From the NCBI GenBank assembly GCA_025454115.1, contig JALOPB010000001.1:1-38246 (forward strand): a DNA stretch of 38,246 nt, given 5' to 3'. A program made the position numbers and the translations under genes. The DNA is from Desulfobacterales bacterium. GTDB taxonomy: Bacteria; Desulfobacterota; Desulfobacteria; Desulfobacterales; SpSt-501. The notes beneath the pieces are model-generated. The model worked only from the letters and a program-made list of their open reading frames with translations. It searched no databases and was not told the DNA's origin. Positions 7,110 through 15,940 of this stretch are shown here, piece after piece. The stretch's first letter is position 1, and every line of letters starts with the position of its first letter.

Positions 7110-7397
7110 CTATCCGATTTTCGCCAGCACGAACCCGGCCACTGCGGCCGGGAGCCCCGGCTGGTCGAAGGTTGTTTTCAAAAGCGCGACATCGTCGGCG
7201 TCCATCCTCAAAATATCGACCGACGCCAGGATCGCCTGCCCAAGCGCATAAACCTTGATGCTCTCCGCCCCGCTCTTCGCGCGATAGCTGCCGACCTGCT
7301 CTAACAGCGCGTCCTTGACCGTCATGGGGCTGCCGTCGGCGTTGATGTAGGGCAGGCCACGGAAGCTCTTGATCTCTTCTTTCAGGTTTATTTCCAT
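7110..7397 (-). CDS. conserved small phage protein (95 aa)
   Basis: This 95-residue soluble protein starts MEINLKEEIKSFRG, has a G-x-P-Y-I-N-A-D-G-S-P-M-T-V-K turn region, and then helices (ALGQAILASVDILRM). The pattern of a short N-terminal strand, a mobile loop and a helical C-terminus is common for small phage proteins near J-like genes, none of which I can name. The ATG overlaps the end of the small lipoprotein gene by 10 bases (ATGGAAATAA), so its translation is probably coupled. Confidence 0.62.
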   Translation of the reverse strand: MEINLKEEIKSFRGLPYINADGSPMTVKDALLEQVGSYRAKSGAESIKVYALGQAILASVDILRMDADDVALLKTTFDQPGLPAAVAGFVLAKIG

Positions 7398-7549
7398 GAC
7401 CCGTCCTCCTGTCGCTCTTCGCCGATCAGGTCAGCCTTTGTGTAGGACCGGTCGGCCGCGTCCCCGCCGGTTCCGATCAGCGTGTCGAGCCAGCACCCCG
7501 ATGCGCCCATGACCGCCACGAACAACACGACCGCCATCATCTTTTTCAT
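7388..7549 (-). CDS. small lipoprotein (53 aa)
   Basis: This 53-residue protein starts with MKKMMAVVLFVAVMGASGC, which is a basic start, a hydrophobic core and a lipobox (GASGC, Cys19). The short mature part is acidic and polar. ATG 7549 has a GGGAGGAG site, and the stop TAA lies within the next gene's first codons. It should be a lipid-anchored periplasmic or outer-membrane protein, unusual between tail genes. A lysogenic-conversion or superinfection-exclusion role, like lambdoid Cor or T5 Llp lipoproteins, is possible but unproven. Confidence 0.7.
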   Translation of the reverse strand: MKKMMAVVLFVAVMGASGCWLDTLIGTGGDAADRSYTKADLIGEERQEDGSWK

Positions 7550-7574
7550 CTCTCGCTCCTCCCTTTTTGAGCTT

Positions 7575-10500
7575 CTATGCCCTGCGCGCGGCCCCCACGG
7601 CCGCGATTTTCCCGTCCAGCTGCCGGCAGGCCCCCATGAGCAGGCTCAGCAGCACCTTGAGCCTGATATAGGGCTTGCCGTCCGGGTCACGCTCGATAGC
7701 CCCCGCCCTCGTGCGCGCCAACAGCCAGTCCGGCAGCGTGTCGTCGTTGATCAGCTCGTGCCCGGTCTCAGGGTCCACCTGGCCGCTGCCCTTGATGCCG
7801 TGCAGCACGGCCAGGTCGTCCAACGTGTCCAGATGAAGGAAATCGGCCACGTTGTCGAAATCGTCGGAGTAGACGTGGTCCCAGGCGTAGGAGGACATGC
7901 CGCAATAGTAGACCTTGTTTTCGCCCGGGTACATGGTTTCGCCCGCGAACATATAGGACCGCTCGTTGGCGCCATCATGTTTCGTTACGATCTGGCAATA
8001 TCCGTTAGATGGGTTGGCGTAAGTCAAAAACTTTCCGTGCCGGGTCGGATTGTACGATGCCAATTCCGATGTGCCCTGCGAAAACACTCTGGCCTTCGTG
8101 TTCGCCCCGATATAAATGTTCAGGAATTCCAAAATGCCGATATAGGTCGGGTCTCCGCCGATTATCAAATCCGTTGCCTCGTCGGTCACCGGCTTGATGC
8201 TCATCAGGGTCCCCGCGCCGTTGACACCCATGTACGTGGAATAGCTCGACCCCGCAAACACCACCTTACCGGGCTGGCTGTTATCCCCCTCGAGCTTGAT
8301 GTTGCCGCCGGACTTTATGACGACGGCATCCGAACGCGAGCTCGAAAACTCCGCGTTCGTCCCGTCGAATTTGATGTAATTGTTCGATCCATCACCACAA
8401 TAGAAGCGAGGGTCGGCGCCGTTGTAGTCGAGCTGAATTCCATCGGCGCCGAAGGTTGCGCTCTTGATGCTGACGACCCCGCCCGAGAGCCGCACCGCGT
8501 TGGCGGCCCCGCCGCTGTTGATCTCGACCACCCCGGCCGCGTATTTGATATAGTCCTGTGAGCCGTTCCCGGCGTAGAAGCGCGGGGCGCCGCCGTTGTA
8601 CTCGAACTGGATGCCCAGGTTTCCGAACGTGGCCGAGCCGATCGCAACCGCGCTCGTCGCTTGGATCTTGGTGCCGGAAATGCTCTGAATATGGGCGTCG
8701 AGCACCCCCAGGTTTTCGATGTAGGCCGAGCCGATCACCTGGTTTGCGAGTGCGTTCCATGCAGCCTGGCCAACGCCCGCGACGTTCACCGCGATAATGA
8801 AGTCCTCGCCCGGGACCCAGCCGGCGATCGATGCCGGGTGCGTGGCGGAGGTGGCGAACGAGTTCGAGAGGTCTTTCCAATAGATATATTTTTGGTCCGT
8901 GGCCGGCGTGTCACCGGATAGGATCGGGTAGGCGACCCCGTTGTAGTAAACCGTGCAGTCGTTCCAGGCCACGCGCCCGGCGGCCGGGCTGTTGTCGGTC
9001 AGCGATAAACCTTGGACCACCGGAATTTTATTGAAAACCTTGGAGGCCGAGACCGCGAAGTCGTCGATGTCGCTCTCCTTGACGTTGAGCGATCCGCAGA
9101 TCTCGCTGTCGGCCAATGACCCGCTCTCCTGGCCGAAGACATCGACCGCCTTGACCTCGAAGTAGATCTCGGCATCAGCGCCGTGGGCGTCCTTTTCGGC
9201 CCCCGATAGCAGACGCTCGATCCCGGTGCGATCCGTGCGCTGCCACGCTCCCCAGGTGCCGCCCGAGGCCACCTTCAGCCGCTGCAGGAAATGGGAGAAG
9301 TCCGCCTCGGAGTTGGCCGTCCAGTAGAACTCGACCCCGCCCATGAAGCTGCGGCTGCCAAGACCCTGAGGATTGCCGGGGGCCGGGTTCGTGGCGGTCA
9401 GGCTTGCCGCTGCGGCCGACAGATCCCCCCAGCGCGAGCGAGCCTTGACGCGGAACTGCAGCGAGGCCCGGGGGCCGCCGTCGGCCAGGTTGTCCGCGAA
9501 GCTGTAGGTGTAGCGGGCGTCGGCGACGTAGACGGTCCGCAGAATCGTCAGGCCGTCGGAGGTCCTCACCTCGACCTGGTAGTCCTCGATCAGCAGCCCG
9601 GCCGTTCCGCCTCCGGTGACAGGGGTCCACTCGATCGGGCAGTCGGCCGCCAGGAAAGACGTCCCGCCGCCAACGACCTGCAGACCGGAGACATCCGCAG
9701 GGGTCGTGCCGGAGAGCGCCACGGCGATCTCGGACTCGGTGTCCCAGGCAGAATAGAGCCCGGGCAGGGAAAACGACCGCACGCGCACGTCGTAGCTCGC
9801 GTCGTTTTTGACGTCGACCGTAAACCGCCGCGCGTATCCCGGCAGCACCGGAAGGTCCTGCCACTGCGCATTTCCGGATAGCCGCCACTGGGCCTGGAAT
9901 CCCTGGATCACATCCGGGGCCGCCTGGCCGAATCCGCCGGTCGTCTGCGAAAATCCGGAGGTCGCCTCGAAGACCACGACGAGCAGGACCCCCACCGTGC
10001 CGTCGTCGGCAAGCGATCCGTCCTTGATGCTGTAAGAGGTCGATACGATGTTCGGCGCGGCCGGCAGGCGGTTGTCGACCGGGGGCACGGTGATCCCGGA
10101 GTCGTAGGCCGGGATCGCCCCGCTGTCGGCCGTGAGCACCGCAGGCGAATACGGGATCAGGCAGATCCGCGCGGTGAAGTTTTTTCCGGGCATGATCCGC
10201 TGCACGAGCGCCTGGACAGTCTCGGAGGCCGCCTCTCCGAAGCTGCAGAGGTCACCGACCGCAAGCCCGGACGCGACCGGAATGGCCGGCGAGAGCGTCA
10301 CGGTGTAGTTGTCGCCCTCGACCCTGGCGACCACCGCGGAGCCGTCCGCCCCGGTTGCCGTGCGGTAGCGGAAGCCGTAGGTGCCGGAGGCGCCCATCGG
10401 GAAGACATCGTCGAAGGTGACGGTCAAAATGTTCCCGCCGCCGGTCGTCATCGAAACGACCCGGCCGGCGCCGAGTCCGACCGAAATCGCATCATGGCTC

Positions 10501-12362
10501 AGAAGCACCATGTCCCCGCGCGTGCAGCGCAGGTGCTCGAAATCGGCGTTGATCTCCCAGCGCTCGGCCCGCAGCCTGGCGCAGGCGATCATGTACCGGC
10601 CCCACTTCCACGCCTGGTCGGCATCGGTGCAGCCAAAGAGATCGAGTGTTTCGAATTTGGTGGCGGTCGCCTCGGTGTAGCCGTCGTCCGGAACGATGCG
10701 CTCCACCTGGGTGTAATTGCTGGCCGCGTCGAAAAAGCGGATTTTAAGCGCGTGCGGCCGGTCCGGGAAAGCGACCCCGCCGGAGAACCCCCAGCAGTTG
10801 CGCTGGGTGAAATGCTGCCGGGGGGTCGACTGGACCTTGTCCTCGATCACCGTGTAAGCGCCGTTGACCATGCCGCGCGAGGCCCGTCCCACCGTGCAGA
10901 TGTCCTGGCAAAGATCGCGCACGCTGGTCTTGAAGTCGATCACGGCGTCAAACGTCCGTCCGGCGGTGTCGCAGTTGGCGGCCCAGGCGCGGATCGCGGC
11001 GAGATCGAGCCGTGAGTCCGGCACCGGCCGCTCGTTCGAGGTGCCCCTCAGGACCTCGCAGAAGGCCCAGGCGGGGTTTCTGGTCTTGACGTCGGTCCAG
11101 CTGGTGCCGTCGTGGGCCGGGACGATCGCCTCGGCGATGCAGTTGAACTGGTCGATGACTCCGTTCAGCTGGCCGCTGGCCTTGATCCGCAGGCCGATCA
11201 GGGTGCAGCCCGCGAGGTTCCAGGGCGCCTCGTAGGAGATCGAGCGCAGCGCCGTCCAGTAGCTCGCGTCCACCGTGTTGGCCCGGCCGTCTGTCGTGGT
11301 GCGCCGGATGCGCAGGTCCCACGTGCCGCGCGGGACCTTGATCGTGAACCCGTAGCGGAAAAGCTCGTTGTGCTGGGCGTTGATCGATACCTGCGAGCCG
11401 AGATCGGTCAGGCTTGCGACCGCGGCGGTGACGGAGCCCGCGATCAGCACATTCTCGCCCGCGATGAAATGCCCGCTCGACTCCTCCACCCGGATCCAGT
11501 CGGTGTACTGAACGAGGTTATAGATCTGCTGGCCGTTGTCATTGGTCTCGCCCGTGTCGACCCCGGTGCTGTTCCGGTGAGCGTAGCGCACGGTCCCGAC
11601 GGCCCCCGAGCTCTGCCCGACGACGCTCTGCCCGGCCGCGATCCCGGAAGACGGCAGGCCAGAGAAAAACAGATCCTTGCTGATCCCGAAGTTTATCCAG
11701 TTGCCGGACCCGGAGACGGCGTACTGGATTTCGAAGACGACCGTCTCGGGCGAGCGGTTGCCGCCGGAGTTTATGTCGTAGAGGCCCGATGGGAAACTGA
11801 TGTCAAAGGAGATCTCGTCGGTGTCGGGCGCCGTGGTGCGGCTCTGCCAGCTGCCGGCGGCGGTCAGCGCGACCGAGAGCGCCTCCTCGTTGACGTCCGA
11901 CGGGAAAAGCGCGAAGTGATTGCTGCCGCCGGAGTAATACTGCTCCATCTGCACGTCGGTGAAATTTCCGATCGGTGTCTCGCCGATCTTGTGATCGGAG
12001 AGCACGTAGCGGCCCTTGGCGATCAGAAACAGGCAGCGCAGGTACTGCTCGGACCCGACGAGCTCCGTGTAGGGCTTGGCCGCGTATTTCGGGTAGGTGA
12101 TGTGCCGGCCAAAAATGCGCGTGATCGGGCCGTAGGGCTCGGAGACGTTGCGCATGCCGGTCAGGCTGTAAGTCGGCGAGCTGCTGTAGGAGTTGATCTT
12201 GGGCTGCTGCGGCGGCACGATCGCATTAAGCAAAAGCGATCCCGAAAATGCCGTGGCCGCTCCGGCGGCGGCAGCCCAGGGCCCGGTCAGTCCGATCGCG
12301 CCCGGAACGTATATCGACGCGGCGACGATCGCGATCATGCCTATGATGCGCAGCATGTCCAT
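7575..12362 (-). CDS. J-like host-specificity / tail tip protein
   Basis: This 1595-residue protein is the largest in the genome. The N-terminus is hydrophobic (about 4-50, Ala/Gly-rich), followed by YGPITRIFGRHITYPKYAAKPY and a beta-rich tail-hub region typical of lambda gpJ-type and tip-attachment proteins. FN3-like modules lie at about 770-1080 (for example LPAAPNIVSTSYS and DVSGLQVVGGG). Two near-identical units of about 58 residues (YNG-x-x-PRFYxGxGS) lie near 1240-1360. The end (SSYAWDHVYSDDF, LHLDTLDDLAVLHGIKG) resembles the start of S74-type chaperone tails but lacks a full chaperone domain. It would form the tail tip and contact the receptor. The gene begins right after the DUF1833 stop (TAAATG). 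Confidence 0.88.
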   Translation of the reverse strand: MDMLRIIGMIAIVAASIYVPGAIGLTGPWAAAAGAATAFSGSLLLNAIVPPQQPKINSYSSSPTYSLTGMRNVSEPYGPITRIFGRHITYPKYAAKPYTELVGSEQYLRCLFLIAKGRYVLSDHKIGETPIGNFTDVQMEQYYSGGSNHFALFPSDVNEEALSVALTAAGSWQSRTTAPDTDEISFDISFPSGLYDINSGGNRSPETVVFEIQYAVSGSGNWINFGISKDLFFSGLPSSGIAAGQSVVGQSSGAVGTVRYAHRNSTGVDTGETNDNGQQIYNLVQYTDWIRVEESSGHFIAGENVLIAGSVTAAVASLTDLGSQVSINAQHNELFRYGFTIKVPRGTWDLRIRRTTTDGRANTVDASYWTALRSISYEAPWNLAGCTLIGLRIKASGQLNGVIDQFNCIAEAIVPAHDGTSWTDVKTRNPAWAFCEVLRGTSNERPVPDSRLDLAAIRAWAANCDTAGRTFDAVIDFKTSVRDLCQDICTVGRASRGMVNGAYTVIEDKVQSTPRQHFTQRNCWGFSGGVAFPDRPHALKIRFFDAASNYTQVERIVPDDGYTEATATKFETLDLFGCTDADQAWKWGRYMIACARLRAERWEINADFEHLRCTRGDMVLLSHDAISVGLGAGRVVSMTTGGGNILTVTFDDVFPMGASGTYGFRYRTATGADGSAVVARVEGDNYTVTLSPAIPVASGLAVGDLCSFGEAASETVQALVQRIMPGKNFTARICLIPYSPAVLTADSGAIPAYDSGITVPPVDNRLPAAPNIVSTSYSIKDGSLADDGTVGVLLVVVFEATSGFSQTTGGFGQAAPDVIQGFQAQWRLSGNAQWQDLPVLPGYARRFTVDVKNDASYDVRVRSFSLPGLYSAWDTESEIAVALSGTTPADVSGLQVVGGGTSFLAADCPIEWTPVTGGGTAGLLIEDYQVEVRTSDGLTILRTVYVADARYTYSFADNLADGGPRASLQFRVKARSRWGDLSAAAASLTATNPAPGNPQGLGSRSFMGGVEFYWTANSEADFSHFLQRLKVASGGTWGAWQRTDRTGIERLLSGAEKDAHGADAEIYFEVKAVDVFGQESGSLADSEICGSLNVKESDIDDFAVSASKVFNKIPVVQGLSLTDNSPAAGRVAWNDCTVYYNGVAYPILSGDTPATDQKYIYWKDLSNSFATSATHPASIAGWVPGEDFIIAVNVAGVGQAAWNALANQVIGSAYIENLGVLDAHIQSISGTKIQATSAVAIGSATFGNLGIQFEYNGGAPRFYAGNGSQDYIKYAAGVVEINSGGAANAVRLSGGVVSIKSATFGADGIQLDYNGADPRFYCGDGSNNYIKFDGTNAEFSSSRSDAVVIKSGGNIKLEGDNSQPGKVVFAGSSYSTYMGVNGAGTLMSIKPVTDEATDLIIGGDPTYIGILEFLNIYIGANTKARVFSQGTSELASYNPTRHGKFLTYANPSNGYCQIVTKHDGANERSYMFAGETMYPGENKVYYCGMSSYAWDHVYSDDFDNVADFLHLDTLDDLAVLHGIKGSGQVDPETGHELINDDTLPDWLLARTRAGAIERDPDGKPYIRLKVLLSLLMGACRQLDGKIAAVGAARRA
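8270..8635 (-). repeat. tandem duplication inside the J-like gene
   Basis: Two adjacent units about 174 bp apart encode ATFGNLGIQFEYNGGAPRF and ATFGADGIQLDYNGADPRF, each followed by Y-x-G-x-G-S-x-x-Y-I-K. The copies lie around 8440-8630 and 8270-8450 and are also similar at DNA level. Modular repeats in the tip protein can shift receptor reach or specificity. Confidence 0.75.
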
Positions 12363-12845
12363 TTAAAACAGCCCCGGGGCGTTGGCCGGCGTGAACGCGT
12401 CGCACGGGTATGGCTCGCTGTCGGTGTCCTCGACCGATAGCACGCAGGATACCACCGTGCCGTCGTAGGTGGCGTCTCTCATGTAAAGGGTCACGGCGGA
12501 TCCCTGCACGGTGTCAGGTGAATCCGCCAGGACCAACTTAAACGTGACCGTCATGGACTCTGCCGACCCCGCAAGCGAGCGCACGGCCTGGGTGATCGCA
12601 AGATCCGGGTCGCCGATCGTCATCCGGGCAGAGGGCAGGTTGTCCTCGACGTCGTCCGGCAACTGCAGCTCGAGGTAGACCCCTGTGTAGGTGTCTCCGC
12701 CGCTCACCACGTCGGCGTAGTTCCCGGCCCGCAGGATCGGCCCGCCGAGGTCGGAATGGTCGATCGAGACGAGCGCGACCAGCGCCTCGCCCGTTCTCTG
12801 GGCGTGGGCGGCGGCGACGAACGTGCTGGAGAGTCCGGTCCTCAC
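12363..12845 (-). CDS. DUF1833-like tail assembly protein
   Basis: This 160-residue protein begins MRTGLSSTFVAAAHAQRTGE and continues VALVSIDHSDLGGPILRAGNY, then LQLPDDVEDNLPSARMTIG. This order of a helical start, V-S-I-x-H and P-x-x-x-R-x-x-N matches DUF1833-type proteins, which sit between tape-measure and J-like genes in many siphophages. They probably take part in tail-tip assembly, in the position of lambda gpL/gpK. It overlaps the upstream gene as ATGA and abuts the J-like gene. Confidence 0.72.
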   Translation of the reverse strand: MRTGLSSTFVAAAHAQRTGEALVALVSIDHSDLGGPILRAGNYADVVSGGDTYTGVYLELQLPDDVEDNLPSARMTIGDPDLAITQAVRSLAGSAESMTVTFKLVLADSPDTVQGSAVTLYMRDATYDGTVVSCVLSVEDTDSEPYPCDAFTPANAPGLF

Positions 12846-13201
12846 GAAAGCACCTCGACCTGGTGCGCCACGATCCAGCGCCCGGGGGTGTTGGGGGCCG
12901 GGGCGATGGCCGGCGGGGCGGCATAGAGCATGGTGACATCGGATCCGGTGCGCGGGTGCTTGCGGGTGAATTCAAGCGCGCCGTACTTGAGCGTCGTGCG
13001 GTAGAACGTGATCAGGTAGCCGATCTCGGCCGTGGAGAGGTTTTGCCGGAATGATACCGGGGCCGGGGCTGCCGTGCCGCGGCGTCGCACCTTGGGCGGC
13101 CCGGAGTCCGTCGGCTGGCGCACCAGGTTGTTGGGTTCCTGCTCGGAGTATCCGTCCTCGAGGGCGTCCTCGGCAACCGTCGCCGGCCAGTCGATAGCCA
13201 T
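12842..13201 (-). CDS. minor tail protein (119 aa)
   Basis: This 119-residue protein starts MAIDWPATVAEDALEDGYSE. The run SGPPKVRRRGTAAPAPVSF followed by L-S-T-A-E-I-G-Y-L-I-T-F-Y is typical of phage proteins located right after the tape measure, in the position of lambda gpM. The fold is probably a small beta barrel that helps join tube and tip. The ATG overlaps the tape-measure stop by one base (TGATG), and the stop overlaps the next gene (ATGA). The role is inferred from position and pattern. Confidence 0.72.
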   Translation of the reverse strand: MAIDWPATVAEDALEDGYSEQEPNNLVRQPTDSGPPKVRRRGTAAPAPVSFRQNLSTAEIGYLITFYRTTLKYGALEFTRKHPRTGSDVTMLYAAPPAIAPAPNTPGRWIVAHQVEVLS

Positions 13202-15288
13202 CAGTACCTCCCGCGCCGCCGGACGCCGGTTGCGTGCTGGTGCGCCCGGAGCACGTCGCCGCCGCCCGCGATGTCGGCGGCCACGACATCGACGATCAGC
13301 CTCCGCAGCCCGGAGGGGTCGATCTCCTCCCGGGGGGCGACCTGGACGCCCGGGGCGTTGTTGTTGATGACCACTTGCAGACCGCCGTCGGAGGCTGACT
13401 CGACCCCGAGCCGGCCGCTTGGAAGGCGCTTAAGCGGCATGATGGCCTCCGGGCCGGCCTCGCCCATCAGTCCCGTACCGCCGGCGAACGGAAATATCGT
13501 CGGCCGATTGACGACCCCGCCGCGTGCGAACGGCACCGCTCCGGACTGGCCGAAAACAAGTCCCTTTGCCCCGGCCAGAAGCTCCGGGCCGCCGCCACCG
13601 AAAAGATCCTTGAGCCAGCCGCCGAGAGATCCCATCAGCCCGCCCCCGCCCGAGGTGGCGCCGACCGATTTGCTGCCGAAAATGGCCTCGGTGGCCATCT
13701 GCCCGGCCATGTCGGCCGCGGCTCGCTGAATGGACTCGAAGATGGCGTTGGCGTAGTCATCCAGCGACTTCAACTCGCCCTTGAACGCATCGAAGAAAAG
13801 GTTGGAGAAGTTGTCCTGCATGCGCTCGGCGGTCCGCTCGGAGAGCTGCACCATGTAGTCGAAGCCCGTCTCCATGGACTTGGCGATCTCGTTGATCTGC
13901 TCGTCGAGCCCCTCTTTCTGCAAAAACGGAATCTCTTTTTCCAGGCGGCGCGTGTCGCCCTCGGAGGCCTTCTTGTAAAGTTCCATGTTGAACTCGGAGG
14001 CCGCCTGCGTGGTCTTGATCAGCTCCTGGCGAAGCAGCTCGAGCTTCTCGTAGTCGTCCTCCCAGGCCCCGTAGGAGGTCAGCCCCGATGAGGAGCTCAT
14101 GTATTCCTTCCAGGCTTTTTCGGATTCCTTTTTGGCCGCCTCGATCTGCTCCAGGTAGGACTTCCAGCGGGCGTCGGCGTCGTAGGCGATTTCGTTGTCG
14201 GATACGCGCCGCCCGCCGTAAAATTCAGGCTCAAGCGACCCAAAGCGGCCCCGCACGTTGCCGCGGCCGAAGTCGGTCATCCCCTCCATCGGGATGGCCT
14301 TGCGGCGGGCCATCAAGCGGCGATATTCGACGTCCTGCGGCTCGTTGTACCCCCAGGACTTGCGGCTCTCCATGTCGCCGTACTTCTTGTTCAGCTCGGC
14401 GATCCGGGCGTCGATGCTCGCGATCGAGCTGCCGTACTCCCTGGCGGCGTCAGAGCCGGCTTTAAGCTCCATGTTTATCCGCCGCAGCACTCCGGCCACC
14501 GCCTCAAAAAGCGGGTTGCTTTCCTCGGCTATTTTCTTGCTCAACGCGGCCATGGCGTCGGTCCACTCGGATGTGGCCTTGGCCACGCCGTCGAGCGACC
14601 CCTGGGACGATCCGATGCGCCGGATCATGTCCTCGCCGGACTTCAAAACCGAATTCATGAACGCCTGGCGCTTTTCGGTATCGCTCAAAGCGTCGGCCGT
14701 CTTCCCAAGCGAGCGCGCGTAGTCCTGGTTTGCCTTGTCGACGTCGACGATGATCCCGAGGTTATCGAGGATCATCCGCGACTGCCTGGCGACGCCGAGC
14801 GTAATGTCGTTGAAGGCCTCGGTCATGGTCTGGCCGGTGGCGCGGCTGGTGGCCGCGGCGATCTTCATCAGCTCGGAGATCTTCTCGGCCGGGATGTTCA
14901 TCAGCATGGCCTTGCCGGCTGCGGCCATGAGATCGGCCTCGGCGATCATGCCGCCCGAGGCCTGCTTGAGGGATTCGACCATCCGTCCGGCGCTCGTGCC
15001 GGCCGAGGCCGCCAGGTTGTCAAAAGCCTTGGCCTGCTTGTCGAGCAGGACGCCGGCCTGAGACATTTCAACGACCTGGCCGATGGTGCGAAAAGCGGCG
15101 TAGATCGCCGCAGCTCCGGCCACGGCGCCGGCCTTCATCTTGTCCCAGTTGAAGGAGCTCTCGGCCGCCTTGGCGGTCTTGGCCATGTCCTGCTGCAGGC
15201 CGGTGAGCTGGCCCTTCAGCTCGCGGAAAGCCGCCTCGCTCTGATTCTTCGCCTGGAGTAGAACTTCAAGTTTTACGTCGTCGGCCAT
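13201..15288 (-). CDS. tape measure protein
   Basis: I start the gene at ATG 15288 (MADDVKLEVLLQAKNQSEAA) because the longer frame depends on a TTG with no good ribosome site. The 695-residue protein is mainly helical, with an N-terminal coiled coil, hydrophobic Ala/Gly-rich stretches (KAGAVAGAAAIYAAFRTIG) and a Gly-rich C-terminal region (GLMGEAGPEAIMPLKRLPSGR) that is a hallmark of tape-measure proteins. It would fix tail length and help eject DNA. Using the usual 1.5 A per residue the tail would be near 100 nm. It lies after the tail-assembly chaperones in the canonical order. Confidence 0.93.
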   Translation of the reverse strand: MADDVKLEVLLQAKNQSEAAFRELKGQLTGLQQDMAKTAKAAESSFNWDKMKAGAVAGAAAIYAAFRTIGQVVEMSQAGVLLDKQAKAFDNLAASAGTSAGRMVESLKQASGGMIAEADLMAAAGKAMLMNIPAEKISELMKIAAATSRATGQTMTEAFNDITLGVARQSRMILDNLGIIVDVDKANQDYARSLGKTADALSDTEKRQAFMNSVLKSGEDMIRRIGSSQGSLDGVAKATSEWTDAMAALSKKIAEESNPLFEAVAGVLRRINMELKAGSDAAREYGSSIASIDARIAELNKKYGDMESRKSWGYNEPQDVEYRRLMARRKAIPMEGMTDFGRGNVRGRFGSLEPEFYGGRRVSDNEIAYDADARWKSYLEQIEAAKKESEKAWKEYMSSSSGLTSYGAWEDDYEKLELLRQELIKTTQAASEFNMELYKKASEGDTRRLEKEIPFLQKEGLDEQINEIAKSMETGFDYMVQLSERTAERMQDNFSNLFFDAFKGELKSLDDYANAIFESIQRAAADMAGQMATEAIFGSKSVGATSGGGGLMGSLGGWLKDLFGGGGPELLAGAKGLVFGQSGAVPFARGGVVNRPTIFPFAGGTGLMGEAGPEAIMPLKRLPSGRLGVESASDGGLQVVINNNAPGVQVAPREEIDPSGLRRLIVDVVAADIAGGGDVLRAHQHATGVRRRGRY

Positions 15289-15292
15289 TTCA

Positions 15293-15940
15293 TCACCACA
15301 TCGCAAATTCCTGGGGCGTGTAGAGCACGCCGCCTGGGGCTCCGGCGCCGCGCGCGATCAGGCGGAAGTTGCGCCGGATCCGCACGGCCGACTTGTCTTT
15401 TTCAGCCGCCCAGAAGGGGGCGATGATCGGCCGGGGCGGGGTCACCAGCCGCTTGGTGGAAAGGCGCAAAAAGAGCGGGTTGCCCAGCCGCCGTCCGCGC
15501 CGGGAGCGCGAGAAGCTCCGCTGCGCCCCGCGGCGGCGCATGTACATGCGCAGCTCCGGCGTCACCGGCCGCGAGAACCCCTTCTGCTGCATCTCGGCCG
15601 CGCGGCGCACCCAAAAGGGCGAGCGGGAGGTGAACCCCAGGCGCATCTCGCCCGACGACTCGTTGACGACGTAGGTCAGGCCGGCGGCGAGCCTCTGAAG
15701 CGCCCGGGGCTGGCGCAGGCCGGTTTTGCGGTTGATCGTCCGCGCAATGATCGAAAGCTCCGCGAAGGCATTGCCAGGGGCCGGCTTCCCCATGCGGATG
15801 GCGTTGGCGATGGTCTCCTTGAGCGAAAAGCCCTCGACCTTGATCGCGTTCAACTGCGCCTTGCGGATGTTCGCATCGGCCGTGTCCACGGTTCTTACGA
15901 GCTTTTTAATGTCAGAGGATTTGACGTTTAGCTGGATCAT
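15293..15940 (-). CDS. minor tail / tail-assembly protein (215 aa)
   Basis: I start the gene at ATG 15940 (MIQLNVKSSDIKKLVRTVD). The frame is open farther upstream only as an out-of-frame shadow of the chaperone gene. The 215-residue product is strongly basic (RRRGAQRSFSRSRRGRRLG) with no membrane segment and ends GGVLYTPQEFAMW. It lies between the chaperone frameshift gene (ATGA overlap at its start) and the tape measure. It may be a minor tail protein or an assembly factor. I cannot name a family. Confidence 0.66.
   Translation of the reverse strand: MIQLNVKSSDIKKLVRTVDTADANIRKAQLNAIKVEGFSLKETIANAIRMGKPAPGNAFAELSIIARTINRKTGLRQPRALQRLAAGLTYVVNESSGEMRLGFTSRSPFWVRRAAEMQQKGFSRPVTPELRMYMRRRGAQRSFSRSRRGRRLGNPLFLRLSTKRLVTPPRPIIAPFWAAEKDKSAVRIRRNFRLIARGAGAPGGVLYTPQEFAMW

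Noticed and set aside
10381-12440. Long plus-strand frames opposite the J-like gene
   Set aside because: GC-rich antisense shadows, rich in Arg, Ala, Gly and Asp, with no ribosome sites; the minus-strand gene explains the stretch.
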